A model generated the notes under the pieces. That model was given only the letters and a program-made list of their open reading frames with translations, made no database searches and was not told where the DNA came from. DNA of 20,843 nt from Nitrospira sp. (lineage in GTDB: Bacteria; Nitrospirota; Nitrospiria; Nitrospirales; Nitrospiraceae), in contig JAKDNQ010000015.1 in assembly GCA_030456405.1 (NCBI GenBank), positions 1-20,843 of the forward strand, in the 5' to 3' direction. Within the stretch, counting starts at the first letter, position 1. Every line of letters begins with the position of its first letter. Of the stretch, positions 8,107 to 16,169 are shown one piece after another. Position numbers and translations under genes: made by a program.

Positions 8107-8199
8107 GGCCGGGGCTGGGTGGGCCTCAACTGCGCGCATCGAACGAGCGCCGTTTCATCGCGCGCGTTCTGCGAGCACGGAGGCCGCCCACCCCCGGCC
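8107..8199 (-). promoter_or_regulatory. Large GC-rich stem-loop in the rpmJ-rpsM gap
   Basis: Arms at 8180-8199 and 8107-8127 are inverted copies. On the transcript GGCCGGGG, TGGG and GGCCTC pair with their complements, with only a mismatch and a bulge between them, giving about 18 base pairs. The 52-base loop holds a second hairpin (8141-8149 with 8161-8169, 8 of 9 paired). There is no U-run after it, so it is not an intrinsic terminator. It ends 36 bases before the rpsM ATG and leaves the AGGAGG free. The place corresponds to the alpha-operon leader that S4 binds in E. coli. Confidence 0.7.
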
Positions 8200-8205
8200 A
8201 CACTT

Positions 8206-8319
8206 CTATCCTTGACGCTGCTTGTGGCGCGGATTTTCGCAGAGAATTCGCACCACGCCTTTGCGCCGAACCACCTTACACTTCGCACAGATTGGCTTGA
8301 CAGACGATCTCACTTTCAT
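8206..8319 (-). CDS. rpmJ: 50S ribosomal protein L36, zinc form
   Basis: A 37-residue protein, [20 protein letters not shown] then [17 protein letters not shown]. Zinc ligands C11, C14, C27 and H32 mark the 'C+' form of L36, the smallest 50S protein, which sits near the base of the L7/L12 stalk region. It starts at ATG 8319, 15 bases after the infA stop, and ends in TAG. Its position between infA and rpsM is the standard one. Confidence 0.96.
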   Translation of the reverse strand: MKVRSSVKPICAKCKVVRRKGVVRILCENPRHKQRQG

Positions 8320-8334
8320 ATTCAGTTCACGCTC

Positions 8335-8553
8335 CTACTTAAACCGATAGGTGATCCGACCGCGTGTCAGATCATAGGGCGACAACTCCACGGTCACCTT
8401 GTCGCCAGGAAGAATACGGATAAAGTGCATACGCATTTTGCCTGAAATATGCGCGAGAATCTTGTGGCCATTATCCAAGGAGACCCGAAACATCGCATTC
8501 GGCAACGTTTCGTTCACCGTGCCTTGTATTTCGATGACATCTTCTTTCGGCAC
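8335..8553 (-). CDS. infA: Translation initiation factor IF-1
   Basis: A 72-residue protein made of a single S1-like OB fold, the usual length. The conserved sequence [33 protein letters not shown] and [15 protein letters not shown] leave no doubt. IF-1 occupies the ribosomal A site during initiation and works with IF-2 and IF-3. The start codon is GTG 8553, with AAAGGA about nine bases upstream. It lies 48 bases after map and 15 before rpmJ. Confidence 0.98.
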   Translation of the reverse strand: MPKEDVIEIQGTVNETLPNAMFRVSLDNGHKILAHISGKMRMHFIRILPGDKVTVELSPYDLTRGRITYRFK

Positions 8554-8601
8554 GTATCTCTATCCTTTCGCCCCAACCCACAACACGACGCCTGCGCCTC
8601 C

Positions 8602-9354
8602 TTACAGAGGCTGACTCAAAATACTGGGTGGACCACTCGGCTTAATCGCTATCGTATGTTCAAAATGCGCCGAGAGACTCCCGTCTACCGTCACCGCAGT
8701 CCATCGATCTTCAAGCACCTTCACGGCCGCGCCACCCATATTGACCATCGGTTCGATCGCAAGAACCATCCCGGCCTGCAACCGAGGCCCTTGCCCAGGT
8801 TTCCCGTAATTCGGCACCTGCGGTTCTTCATGCAACTGCCGGCCGATCCCATGACCGACAAACTCCGTCACAACCGAATACCCTGAAGACTCCACATGCT
8901 GCTGAATCGCATACGAAATATCAGACAACCGGCGCCCCACCACTGCTTGCTTGATTCCTAAATACATGGCTTCTTCGGTAATTTGAACCAAGCGCGCATT
9001 TCTTTCGGTCATCTGCCCCACAGCGACCGTCATCGCCGAATCTCCATAAAATCCTTCGACAATCGCCCCTAGGTCGAGTCCGATGATGTCTCCCTCTTTC
9101 AGCACTCGCTTGGAAGGAATCCCATGAACGACCTGTTCATTGACTGAAGCACAGAGCGTCTTAGGATAACTCCGATACCCTTTAAACGCCGACTTCGCAC
9201 CACGGGATCGAATCTCTTCTTCGGCTAAACGGTCCAGTTCATCTGTCGTGATACCTGGCCGGACGGCTTTTCTCAATATCTGCAGTGTCTCTGCTACCAC
9301 TCTTGACGCCTGAGCCATCACCGCAATCTCGTCCGGCGTCTTGAGAATAATCAT
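8602..9354 (-). CDS. map: Methionine aminopeptidase type I
   Basis: A 250-residue metallopeptidase that removes the initiator methionine from nascent proteins. The five metal ligands are D94, D105, H168, E201 and E232, and the catalytic H77 lies in VVHGIP. There is no N-terminal zinc finger, so this is type Ia. Start ATG 9354 overlaps the adk stop by four bases (ATGA), showing tight coupling. The last ten residues (GPPSILSQPL) are a short tail past the core. Its place in the secY-adk-map-infA string is shared by many phyla. Confidence 0.97.
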   Translation of the reverse strand: MIILKTPDEIAVMAQASRVVAETLQILRKAVRPGITTDELDRLAEEEIRSRGAKSAFKGYRSYPKTLCASVNEQVVHGIPSKRVLKEGDIIGLDLGAIVEGFYGDSAMTVAVGQMTERNARLVQITEEAMYLGIKQAVVGRRLSDISYAIQQHVESSGYSVVTEFVGHGIGRQLHEEPQVPNYGKPGQGPRLQAGMVLAIEPMVNMGGAAVKVLEDRWTAVTVDGSLSAHFEHTIAIKPSGPPSILSQPL

Positions 9355-10007
9355 ATCGCCTGGTACTGAGCAAGCTCCTGTGCGAGATGTCGAAAGACGA
9401 CATCCACTCCTCCCGATGCATCCATCGGAAACAATAACCGCCGTTCGTCATAATAGCGGACGAGCGGGGCCGTCTGTTCATCATAGACTTTCAAGCGCGT
9501 CTCAATAGCTTCACGACGATCATCGCTACGCTGCACGAGTGGCTCACCACACCGATCGCATATCCCATCCATCTTAGACTGGGCGAAGTTTACATGGAAT
9601 GTCGCTTGGCATTTGGGACAACTTCGGCGCCCACTCAATCGCCTCACGACATCCTCACGCGAGACCTGAAAACTCACAACTCGATCCAGCGTAATCCCTT
9701 TTGAAACCAACACGGCCCCCAGTGCTTCCGCCTGCGGAACCGTCCTGGGAAACCCATCCAGAACGAAACCATTCGCGCAACTTGTGTCAGCTAATTTCTC
9801 CCGTACAAGCCCTATCACCACGGCATCAGGAACCAAACTCCCCTGATCCATGTAACTCTTCGCCTCCAGACCCAGTGTCGTTCGATTGCGAACCGCCTCA
9901 CGGAGAAGATCGCCGGTCGAAATCTTGGCCACTTGATACTGCGCCGCAATACGGTCAGCCTGAGTGCCCTTGCCTACTCCTGGTGCGCCAAGAAACACCA
10001 CGCGCAT
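9351..10007 (-). CDS. adk: Adenylate kinase, zinc-lid form
   Basis: A 218-residue long-form adenylate kinase, which interconverts AMP + ATP and 2 ADP in the cytosol. The P-loop GAPGVGKGT is at 7-15, the AMP-binding region follows (ISTGDLLREAV), and DGFPRT is at 84-89. The LID carries cysteines 130, 133, 150 and 153, a structural zinc site found in Gram-positive and many other bacterial enzymes but replaced by other residues in E. coli. I start at ATG 10007, where the family begins with MRVVFLGAPG; the frame continues upstream into secY but that is not coding for Adk. It lies ten bases after secY. Confidence 0.97.
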   Translation of the reverse strand: MRVVFLGAPGVGKGTQADRIAAQYQVAKISTGDLLREAVRNRTTLGLEAKSYMDQGSLVPDAVVIGLVREKLADTSCANGFVLDGFPRTVPQAEALGAVLVSKGITLDRVVSFQVSREDVVRRLSGRRSCPKCQATFHVNFAQSKMDGICDRCGEPLVQRSDDRREAIETRLKVYDEQTAPLVRYYDERRLLFPMDASGGVDVVFRHLAQELAQYQAI

Positions 10008-10017
10008 GGATTCCCCG

Positions 10018-11337
10018 TCACCCGCTACGCCCACGAAGGGGGGCCATGCCCTTGCCGAGAAATCCTTCGTAATTCCGCATGAGCATATGGGATTCAATCT
10101 GTTGTGCCGTATCAAGACCCACGCCAATCACAATCAGTAGCGAGGTGCCGCCGAAGTAGAATGGCACATTCAGTTTATAGATCAATAACTCAGGGATCAC
10201 ACAAACGATCGCGAGGTAAATCGATCCCGCAAACGTAATGCGGGTGAGCACTTTATAAATGTAGTCTGAGGTCCTGGTGCCCGGACGAATTCCTGGAATG
10301 AATCCGCCGTATTTTTTCATGTTGTCTGCCATATCCACTGGATTTAAGACCACCGCAGTATAAAAGAAACAGAAAAATAGAATAAGGCCGACATACATCA
10401 GCGTATAGAGCAACGACCCTGGCGCAAGCTGAGCGCCGAAGGCCTTCACCCAAGGCGTTTCAAAAAATCCGGCAATCGTCGCAGGAAACGCGATAATCGA
10501 TGAAGCAAAAATAGGGGGGATCACCCCCGCCGTATTGATCTTCAACGGAATATGAGTGCTCTGCCCGCCAAACACCCTGCGTCCGATGACTCGCTTTGCG
10601 TACTGAACCGGCACTTTCCGGCGCCCGCTTTCTAAAAAGACAATGGCAGCCACTACCACGATCATCAGTACCGCAAGGGCGACCAGCAAGATAATGCTGA
10701 GTTGCCCGACCTTGTATAATTCAAAGGTCTGACCTACTGCGGCAGGTAAGCGGGCGACGATCCCTGCAAAAATAATCAGAGAAATACCATTCCCGATGCC
10801 TCGCTCAGTAATTTGCTCACCGAGCCACATCAGAAAACCGGTGCCAGCCGTCAAGGTGATGACCGTCATCAGACGGAATCCCCATCCAGCACTCATCACA
10901 AATGCGCCGTTATTCATTTGTTCGAGGCCGATGGCGATCCCGAATCCTTGAATGACCGCAATACCTATTGTTCCGAATCGAGTGTACTGAATAATCTTTT
11001 TCCGGCCGCGTTCTCCTTCTTTGGCGAGTTTCGTGAGATGCGGAACGACCACCGTCAGTAGCTGAAGAATAATCGACGCGCTGATATACGGCATAATGCC
11101 CAGCGCCAAGATCGTCAATCGCGAAAGCGATCCGCCTGAAAAAATATCTAAAAACCCGAGTAGCGCGCCACCTTCCTTTTGTAAAAATTCTGAGAGGGCC
11201 TCGCCATTGATCCCAGGCGTAGGAATATGCGCCCCGATCCGATATACCACCAGCATCCCCATGGTAAAGAGGATGCGGGTACGTAGCTCGGGAATTTTAA
11301 GAATATTCTGAAAACTGGTCAGGAGTCTTTCAAACAC
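10018..11337 (-). CDS. secY: Preprotein translocase subunit SecY
   Basis: The central channel of the SecYEG translocon in the inner membrane, 439 residues with ten predicted transmembrane helices. The first begins near residue 20 (ILFTMGMLVVYRIGAHIPTPG). The plug region FLDIFSGGSLSRLTI, the GEQITERGIGNGISLIIFAGI loop and the cytosolic C5 loop (NPVDMADNMKKYGGFIPGIRPG) are all standard. I chose GTG 11337 (VFERLLTSFQNI) since GAGGT lies eight bases upstream and the family starts there. The start overlaps the rplO stop by eight bases. Standing in the spc operon, it is made together with ribosomes. Confidence 0.98.
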   Translation of the reverse strand: MFERLLTSFQNILKIPELRTRILFTMGMLVVYRIGAHIPTPGINGEALSEFLQKEGGALLGFLDIFSGGSLSRLTILALGIMPYISASIILQLLTVVVPHLTKLAKEGERGRKKIIQYTRFGTIGIAVIQGFGIAIGLEQMNNGAFVMSAGWGFRLMTVITLTAGTGFLMWLGEQITERGIGNGISLIIFAGIVARLPAAVGQTFELYKVGQLSIILLVALAVLMIVVVAAIVFLESGRRKVPVQYAKRVIGRRVFGGQSTHIPLKINTAGVIPPIFASSIIAFPATIAGFFETPWVKAFGAQLAPGSLLYTLMYVGLILFFCFFYTAVVLNPVDMADNMKKYGGFIPGIRPGTRTSDYIYKVLTRITFAGSIYLAIVCVIPELLIYKLNVPFYFGGTSLLIVIGVGLDTAQQIESHMLMRNYEGFLGKGMAPLRGRSG

Positions 11338-11785
11338 CGGGAATGACCTCGACTCTCCCTCCAGCTGCTTGAATCTTTGCCTCTGCAGACTTACTGAACT
11401 TGTGCGCCTGCACGACAATCGCCTTGGTAAGATCTCCGCTTCCTAGAATCTTGATCGGCAATGACTTGCGCTTGACCAAACCGGCATCGACCAATGCTTG
11501 TGGCGTGATGGTACCAGACACCACCATGTCACCCAAGCTCTTCAGGTTGACAATCGAATATTCCTTACGAAATACATTGGTAAACCCATGCTTCGGCACT
11601 TTACGGATGAGGGACATCTGGCCACCTTCAAACCCTCCGGCCTGGCGGCTCCGACCGCCGGATCTGGCCAAGAGACCCTTATGCCCCTTTCCCGACGTTT
11701 TCCCATGACCAGAACCCGGGCCTCGCCCAATCCGTTTTCGTTTCTTTCTGGATCCTCTCGCAGGACCAAGCTCATGTAAGTTCAT
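11330..11785 (-). CDS. rplO: 50S ribosomal protein L15
   Basis: A 151-residue L15. The N-terminal third is glycine- and arginine-rich (RGSRKKRKRIGRGPGSGHGK, GHKGLLARSGG) and snakes into 23S rRNA, while the C-terminal globular part ends in GGRVEVIPGV. The start ATG 11785 overlaps the rpmD stop (ATGA), and its own end overlaps secY, so the three are translationally linked. The length is typical. Confidence 0.97.
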   Translation of the reverse strand: MNLHELGPARGSRKKRKRIGRGPGSGHGKTSGKGHKGLLARSGGRSRQAGGFEGGQMSLIRKVPKHGFTNVFRKEYSIVNLKSLGDMVVSGTITPQALVDAGLVKRKSLPIKILGSGDLTKAIVVQAHKFSKSAEAKIQAAGGRVEVIPGV

Positions 11786-11991
11786 TGTGGCTGCACTTCC
11801 AATAGATACCCGACCTTGCCGATCATCCCTCTGACTTGTGGAGTATTGGGACGAATCACACTTTGCCTGATCTTCCTCAAGCCAAGGCCACTCAACACAA
11901 GCCGATGTTTCTGCGGTGTGCCAATTGGGCTTCGCCGTAACGTGATCACAAACCCCTTTGGGGCGGCCACGGTAGTTTGCACTGTAGACAT
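11782..11991 (-). CDS. rpmD: 50S ribosomal protein L30
   Basis: A 69-residue protein; the conserved L30 core is GFVITLRRSPIGTPQKHRL and LGLRKIRQSVIRPNTPQVRGM. The N-terminus has about ten residues before the core. L30 is small, binds 5S/23S rRNA regions, and is missing in several lineages, so its presence is a mild taxonomic clue. The ATG overlaps the rpsE stop by one base (TAATG), with AGGGTGA within the end of rpsE as a likely binding site. Confidence 0.95.
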   Translation of the reverse strand: MSTVQTTVAAPKGFVITLRRSPIGTPQKHRLVLSGLGLRKIRQSVIRPNTPQVRGMIGKVGYLLEVQPQ

Positions 11992-12500
11992 TAGACTCTC
12001 ACCCTATTCTGTACCTCACCCACATCGGTACGACGCATATTCAGAGCATCTTCAGCATTACGGAGCTGGCAAAGACCGTTGAGCGTGGCACGAACCGTAT
12101 TAAACGGATTCCCACGACCGAGCGTCTTCGCAATGACGTTATGGACGCCGGCAACCTCAACCACCGCACGGACAGCGCCTCCGGCAATAATGCCTGCCCC
12201 CTTCTTCGCGGGCTTGAGAAGGACATGTTCGGCGCCAAATAACCCATGCACCTCATGCGCAATCGTCCCGGACGTAAGGGCAACATGAACCAGGTTTTTT
12301 TTGGCCTGTTCGACTGCTTTCGAGATGGCGACAGGTACTTCGGCAGCTTTCCCTTTCCCAATCCCAACCCATCCCTGCCCATCCCCGACCACAACCAAAG
12401 CGCAGAAATTAAAGCGCTTGCCGCCCTTTACGACTTTCGCCACACGGTTGATAAATACAACCTTGTCTTTCAGGCTTAGTTCATCTGGATTAACTCGCAC
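11991..12500 (-). CDS. rpsE: 30S ribosomal protein S5
   Basis: A 169-residue S5. The double-stranded RNA-binding-like N-terminal domain ([31 protein letters not shown]) is followed by the C-terminal domain ([23 protein letters not shown]). S5 lies by the mRNA entry tunnel and affects decoding accuracy. The start is GTG 12500, with GAGGAG about nine bases upstream. It is 59 bases after rplR and overlaps rpmD by one base. Confidence 0.97.
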   Translation of the reverse strand: MRVNPDELSLKDKVVFINRVAKVVKGGKRFNFCALVVVGDGQGWVGIGKGKAAEVPVAISKAVEQAKKNLVHVALTSGTIAHEVHGLFGAEHVLLKPAKKGAGIIAGGAVRAVVEVAGVHNVIAKTLGRGNPFNTVRATLNGLCQLRNAEDALNMRRTDVGEVQNRVRV

Positions 12501-12559
12501 CTATCGTCTCTCCTCTTTATTCCCCTTACTCCCATGTCGCAACAGGAGCGAGGCCTGAC

Positions 12560-12925
12560 CTAGAACTGCAACCCGCCTTCACGCGATGCCTCAGCCAATG
12601 CTTTGACTCGCCCATGATACATCCGGCCGCCACGATCAAAGACCACCGCCTGCACCTTGGCGGCCCTAGCCCGTTCGGCCAACAGCTTTCCAACAGCCTT
12701 TGCGCCATCAATGCTACCAGTAGATTTCACCGAGGTCCGTAACGACTTATCCAGGGAGGATGCGGCAACCAACGTCGCCCCCCTGAGATCATCAACGATC
12801 TGAGCATAGATATGAGAGCGACTGCGAAACACATTCAGACGTGGACGTTCAGCCGTGCCGAACACACGCTTTCGTACCCGTTGCTTCCGTCTGGTTAACT
12901 GATTTGCTTTATCAGCCATATTCAT
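12560..12925 (-). CDS. rplR: 50S ribosomal protein L18
   Basis: A 121-residue L18, which binds 5S rRNA with L5 and carries it into the large subunit. [33 protein letters not shown] and [26 protein letters not shown] are clear family sequence. The start may be ATG 12925 or ATG 12919 two codons on; GGGTGA just upstream could serve either. It follows rplF by eight bases. Confidence 0.97.
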   Translation of the reverse strand: MNMADKANQLTRRKQRVRKRVFGTAERPRLNVFRSRSHIYAQIVDDLRGATLVAASSLDKSLRTSVKSTGSIDGAKAVGKLLAERARAAKVQAVVFDRGGRMYHGRVKALAEASREGGLQF

Positions 12926-12933
12926 GCGTCACC

Positions 12934-13470
12934 CTACTTTCCGGTCTTTCCGGCTTTCTTACGCAACACTTCCCCGGCATAACGAACGCCTTTTTGTTTA
13001 TAGACGTCAGGTGGCTTGATGGCGCGCAAGTTTGCCGCCACTTGACCCACCAATCGTTTGTCAGCGCCCTTGATATTGATCAGCGTCTGCTTGTCTACCT
13101 TCACATCGATTCCAACTGGAATCGGGTAGGTAATTGGATTGATATACCCCAAACTAAAGCTCATGGTTCGACCCTGCACAGCGACCTTATATCCAACCCC
13201 AGTGATTTCCAAGTTGCGCTCGTAACCCTTTGTCACACCCTGAACGATGTTATGCAGCTCTGCCCGAGTCAACCCGTGCATGGCGCGGACTTGACGGTCC
13301 TCATTCGATCGGCTTATTACCAGCTGCCCGCCTGCAACCGACACTCCCAGACCCGAAGATAACGACCAATCAATCTTCCCAAGCGGCCCCTTCACAGACA
13401 CAAGCGGCCCTGCGACTTTGACATCCACTCCTGCCGGAATATTGATCGGCTTCTTTCCTATGCGCGACAT
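12934..13470 (-). CDS. rplF: 50S ribosomal protein L6
   Basis: A 178-residue L6 with two tandem L6 folds, starting MSRIGKKPINIPAGVDVKV. It sits near the factor-binding centre and the sarcin-ricin loop. GYKVAVQGRTMSFSLGYINPITYPIP and IKPPDVYKQKGVRYAGEVLRKKAGK are diagnostic. The ATG start has GAGG upstream. It lies 56 bases after rpsH and eight before rplR. Confidence 0.98.
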   Translation of the reverse strand: MSRIGKKPINIPAGVDVKVAGPLVSVKGPLGKIDWSLSSGLGVSVAGGQLVISRSNEDRQVRAMHGLTRAELHNIVQGVTKGYERNLEITGVGYKVAVQGRTMSFSLGYINPITYPIPVGIDVKVDKQTLINIKGADKRLVGQVAANLRAIKPPDVYKQKGVRYAGEVLRKKAGKTGK

Positions 13471-13526
13471 CGATGCCTCACTCCTCTACACAACCACTCC
13501 AATGACATTCACGCCCGCCATTCTCA

Positions 13527-13922
13527 TTACCATACCGCACATAGCACTTCTCCACCCAGTCCGGCTCTGCGAGAGTCTTGATCCGTCATCAGCCCTTTCG
13601 AGGTGGACAAAATCGCCATGCCAATGCCGTTCTTGACTCGAGGGATACCTTTGATTCCTACATAGACACGGCGGCCAGGCTTGCTCACCCGCTGCATACC
13701 GGTCACCATAGGTTGCCCTTCCGCTACATAGCGCAGCTGCACTTTCAGCACAGGGTGTCCGTCCTCGACCTCAGCCTGAACGCCCTGAATATACCCCTCG
13801 TGCTGGAGAATGCGAAGGATCTCCCGCTTGAGACCGGAGGCAGGAACGCTGACGATATCGTGGCGCCGCCGAAATCCGTTTTGCAATCGCACTAACAGGT
13901 CGCTAATGGGATCTGTAACCAT
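13527..13922 (-). CDS. rpsH: 30S ribosomal protein S8
   Basis: A 131-residue S8, a primary binder of 16S helix 21. The motifs DPISDLLVRLQNG, KREILRILQHEGYI, and the C-terminal STSKGLMTDQDSRRAGLGGEVLCAVW are typical. In E. coli S8 represses the spc operon by binding the rplX-rplE junction; I did not find an obvious helix-21 mimic there. It starts with ATG 74 bases after rpsN, in a gap that holds two small hairpins. Confidence 0.97.
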   Translation of the reverse strand: MVTDPISDLLVRLQNGFRRRHDIVSVPASGLKREILRILQHEGYIQGVQAEVEDGHPVLKVQLRYVAEGQPMVTGMQRVSKPGRRVYVGIKGIPRVKNGIGMAILSTSKGLMTDQDSRRAGLGGEVLCAVW

Positions 13923-13955
13923 ACCAACCCTTTCACCAACATTCGCCGTATGATC

Positions 13956-14001
13956 TGATGATACTCATCAATCCGGTAAGACGGACAATGGGTACCTTAC
14001 C
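13956..14001 (-). promoter_or_regulatory. Two small hairpins in the rpsN-rpsH gap
   Basis: On the transcript strand GGTAAG (14001-13996) can pair with CTTACC (13980-13975) around a 15-base loop, and TGATGA-GTA-TCATCA (13970-13956) forms a 6-bp stem with a 3-base loop. The first overlaps the rpsN stop. Both are short and may be chance, but they occupy most of a 74-base gap upstream of rpsH. Confidence 0.35.
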
Positions 14002-14182
14002 AACTCGACTTTCGAACCCCTGGGATTTCACCCTTCAAGCTCAATAACCGGAAGCAGATTCTGCACATACGAAACCGGCGCAAAAATCCCTTCACCCGCC
14101 CGCAAATCTCACATCGGTGATAGTCTCTAACGGGAAATTTCGCCTTGATAGCCGATTTATTTCTAAGCGCTAATCTCGACAC
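13997..14182 (-). CDS. rpsN: 30S ribosomal protein S14, zinc type
   Basis: A 61-residue short S14 with zinc ligands C24, C27, C40 and C43 and the C-terminal [11 protein letters not shown], so this is the zinc-dependent (RpsN/Z) form, found in the spc operon of many phyla. The reading frame opens with TTG at 14188, but AAGGAG lies directly against that codon; it is six bases from the GTG at 14182. That GTG also gives the canonical 61-residue length, so I start there. The gene begins 21 bases after the rplE stop. Confidence 0.96.
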   Translation of the reverse strand: MSRLALRNKSAIKAKFPVRDYHRCEICGRVKGFLRRFRMCRICFRLLSLKGEIPGVRKSSW

Positions 14183-14188
14183 CAGCAA

Positions 14189-14195
14189 CTCCTTC
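14189..14195 (-). promoter_or_regulatory. Ribosome binding site that sets the rpsN start
   Basis: GAAGGAG on the minus strand lies six bases before GTG 14182 and immediately adjacent to the TTG at 14188. The spacing rules out TTG as the start. Confidence 0.8.
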
Positions 14196-14203
14196 GCTAA
14201 ACA

Positions 14204-14860
14204 TTACGTCCGAAATGGCATTCCTAAGTGCTTCAACAGCGCCCGCCCCTCATCGTTGTTCCTCGCGGTCGTGACAATGGTAATGTCCATTCCATGGATT
14301 GAGGCGACTTCATCGTATTTAATCTCTGGAAAGATCAACTGTTCTTTGAGACCAAGCGTATAATTACCTCGGCCATCAAAGGATTTTGGCGAGACGCCCC
14401 TAAAGTCACGAATCCGTGGCAACGACAACGTCACAAGTCGGTCAAAGAATTCCCACATCCTGCGGCTCCGCAATGTCACCTTCGTGCCTATCGGCATCCC
14501 TTGCCGCAATTTGAATGAAGCAATCGCCTTCTTCGCCTTTGTAATCAGAGGCTTTTGGCCTGTAATTGCGCCCAACTCTGCAGCGGCGCCCTCTAACAAC
14601 TTCACGTTCTGAATCGCTTCACCCATGCCTACGTTCAGCACAATCCGTTCAATCTTTGGAACCTGCATGATGTTTTTGTAGCCGAACTCTTTCATGAGTG
14701 CAGGAACGACTTTCTGCAAATAGGCTTCGCGCAACCGCGGAGTAAACTTAGACTCGTCACTGCCCTGGTCTACTGCTTGCGGCGCCGACGACCCCTCTTT
14801 TTTCTTGGGTACACGGCGCTCCGACGACTTACTACCTTTTCCTGATTCAACCTTCGCCAT
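14204..14860 (-). CDS. rplE: 50S ribosomal protein L5 with N-terminal extension
   Basis: The L5 core begins near residue 39 ([20 protein letters not shown]) and continues through [17 protein letters not shown] to the end ([14 protein letters not shown]); L5 binds 5S rRNA and the P-site tRNA elbow. The protein has 218 residues against about 180 normally. The extra 38 at the N-terminus are low-complexity and charged (lysine, serine, glutamate, no hydrophobic core), so they are likely disordered. The extension seems genuine: ATG 14860 has GAGG upstream and there is no start codon close to the core. The gene lies 15 bases after rplX. Confidence 0.95.
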   Translation of the reverse strand: MAKVESGKGSKSSERRVPKKKEGSSAPQAVDQGSDESKFTPRLREAYLQKVVPALMKEFGYKNIMQVPKIERIVLNVGMGEAIQNVKLLEGAAAELGAITGQKPLITKAKKAIASFKLRQGMPIGTKVTLRSRRMWEFFDRLVTLSLPRIRDFRGVSPKSFDGRGNYTLGLKEQLIFPEIKYDEVASIHGMDITIVTTARNNDEGRALLKHLGMPFRT

Positions 14861-14875
14861 CCGGCGTCCTCACTC

Positions 14876-15211
14876 CTACTCGACTGAGTCGTTCGATTTT
14901 TTGCTGAACCGGACCCGCCGGCCATCATCAAGCGTACGCACACCAAGCCGGGTCGGCTTCTGTGTCACGGGACACAGATACATGACATTTGAGACCGCAA
15001 AAGGGGCTTCGCGTTCGAGAATACCGCCTTGCTTGACCTTCTGATTCGGCTTCGTGTGGCGCTTAATCATATTGACCTTTTCGACCACGACCTTGCCCGC
15101 TCCAGGATCAACCGAAAGCACTTTCCCCGATTTACCACGATCACGTCCGGCAATCACAACCACGACATCGCCCTTACGAATTCGATTCTTTTTCAACTCC
15201 TGCTGATTCAT
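14876..15211 (-). CDS. rplX: 50S ribosomal protein L24
   Basis: A 111-residue L24, an early assembly initiator of the 50S located near the exit tunnel. The KOW motif is at about residues 12-35 ([20 protein letters not shown]), and the rest ([18 protein letters not shown], then [12 protein letters not shown]) fits. I start at ATG 15211, with GGAG upstream, rather than the open frame up to 15250, which would overlap rplN. This leaves a gap of 19 bases after rplN. Confidence 0.95.
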   Translation of the reverse strand: MNQQELKKNRIRKGDVVVVIAGRDRGKSGKVLSVDPGAGKVVVEKVNMIKRHTKPNQKVKQGGILEREAPFAVSNVMYLCPVTQKPTRLGVRTLDDGRRVRFSKKSNDSVE

Positions 15212-15230
15212 CGCGCCGTCTCCACCTTCG

Positions 15231-15599
15231 CTACAACACTTCTGGAGCAAGGGAAATAATCTTCATGAACTTTTTCCAGCGCAGTTCGCGCGCGATTGGT
15301 CCGAAAATACGAGTTCCGACCGGATCACCGTCTTTATTGATCAATACGCAGGCATTCCGATCAAACTTGATATAGGAACCATCTTCCCGACGCACTTCCT
15401 TCGTTGTCCGCACAACCACGGCTCGGCTCACATCGCCCTTCTTGACCGTTGCTGCTGGAATAGCCTCCTTGACAGCGACAACAACAATGTCTCCGAGAGA
15501 AGCATATCGACGCCTGGTCCCCCCCAGCACATGAAAACACATGGCTTGCTTGGCGCCGGAGTTATCAGCCACATCCATGTAGGTATAACTTTGAATCAT
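15231..15599 (-). CDS. rplN: 50S ribosomal protein L14
   Basis: A 122-residue L14, exactly the usual length, starting [20 protein letters not shown]. It lies at the subunit interface and forms bridge B8. [39 protein letters not shown] and FGPIARELR are characteristic. The ATG has GAGGGA about 11 bases upstream. It opens the spc block, 39 bases after rpsQ. Confidence 0.98.
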   Translation of the reverse strand: MIQSYTYMDVADNSGAKQAMCFHVLGGTRRRYASLGDIVVVAVKEAIPAATVKKGDVSRAVVVRTTKEVRREDGSYIKFDRNACVLINKDGDPVGTRIFGPIARELRWKKFMKIISLAPEVL

Positions 15600-15638
15600 A
15601 ATTCAAGTATTCCCTCGACCCCTTTACCCAATCACAAC

Positions 15639-15905
15639 CTATTCAGTGCGTCCCTTACCCACAACTTCAACCACCCGCATATGCTTGTCCTTACTGATCG
15701 GTCTCGTTTCAACCATGCGAACACGGTCGCCGATCTTGCAGGCGTTGTCTTCATCATGGGCCTTAAATTTGGTGACCCGTCGAAGCACTTTCCGATAGAG
15801 TGGGTGAATAACCGAACGCTCGATTTCGACAACCACGGTCTTATTCATCTTATTGCTGACCACACGTCCAACCCACTCACGCCGTTTATTTGCTGAGTCA
15901 CCCAT
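15639..15905 (-). CDS. rpsQ: 30S ribosomal protein S17
   Basis: An 88-residue S17 with an OB fold, a primary 16S binder. [22 protein letters not shown], the [18 protein letters not shown] segment and the [15 protein letters not shown] end match the family. The frame opens with TTG at 15911, which overlaps the rpmC stop, but AGGGG is almost next to it and about eight bases from ATG 15905, so I choose the ATG. It follows rpmC with two bases between stop and start. Confidence 0.96.
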   Translation of the reverse strand: MGDSANKRREWVGRVVSNKMNKTVVVEIERSVIHPLYRKVLRRVTKFKAHDEDNACKIGDRVRMVETRPISKDKHMRVVEVVGKGRTE

Positions 15906-15907
15906 CT

Positions 15908-16129
15908 TCAAGCCCCTTTCGCCACGGTCGAGGTTGGGACAGCCTGCGCCAGCTCACGCTGAAGCGTCTTAACCCTGGCAATTGACCGCTTCGTTTTTCG
16001 AACCTGCATAGGGTTTTCCAGCCTACCCGTTCCCAGTTGGAACCGAAGATTGAAGAGTTCTTGCGTGAGCTGCTGTGCCTTTTCTGCCAGCTCAGGCTCC
16101 GTAAGCTGGCGTAATTCCTTTAAATTCAT
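15908..16129 (-). CDS. rpmC: 50S ribosomal protein L29
   Basis: A 73-residue L29, a two-helix hairpin near the exit tunnel that helps dock SRP and trigger factor. [20 protein letters not shown] and the [20 protein letters not shown] motif identify it. The start ATG has AAGGAG about nine bases upstream. It is 40 bases after rplP and ends almost at the rpsQ start. The last eight residues or so are a small variable tail. Confidence 0.96.
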   Translation of the reverse strand: MNLKELRQLTEPELAEKAQQLTQELFNLRFQLGTGRLENPMQVRKTKRSIARVKTLQRELAQAVPTSTVAKGA

Positions 16130-16169
16130 GACAATACTCTCCTTGCCCCTGCATCTGCTTCAATGAATG

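Noticed and set aside
8107..8199. The rpmJ-rpsM stem-loop as an intrinsic terminator
   Set aside because: No run of T follows either arm on the minus strand, and the alpha operon genes directly downstream have no evident promoter in the gap.
7594..8445. Long plus-strand open frame of 283 codons
   Set aside because: It lies opposite rpsK, rpsM, rpmJ and infA, which are certain, has no ribosome binding site and no recognisable domain. It is a shadow of GC-rich coding on the other strand.
14861..14875. S8-binding helix mimic at the rplX-rplE junction, as in the E. coli spc operon
   Set aside because: The junction is 15 bases with no internal loop resembling the 16S helix 21 site that I can recognise by eye.
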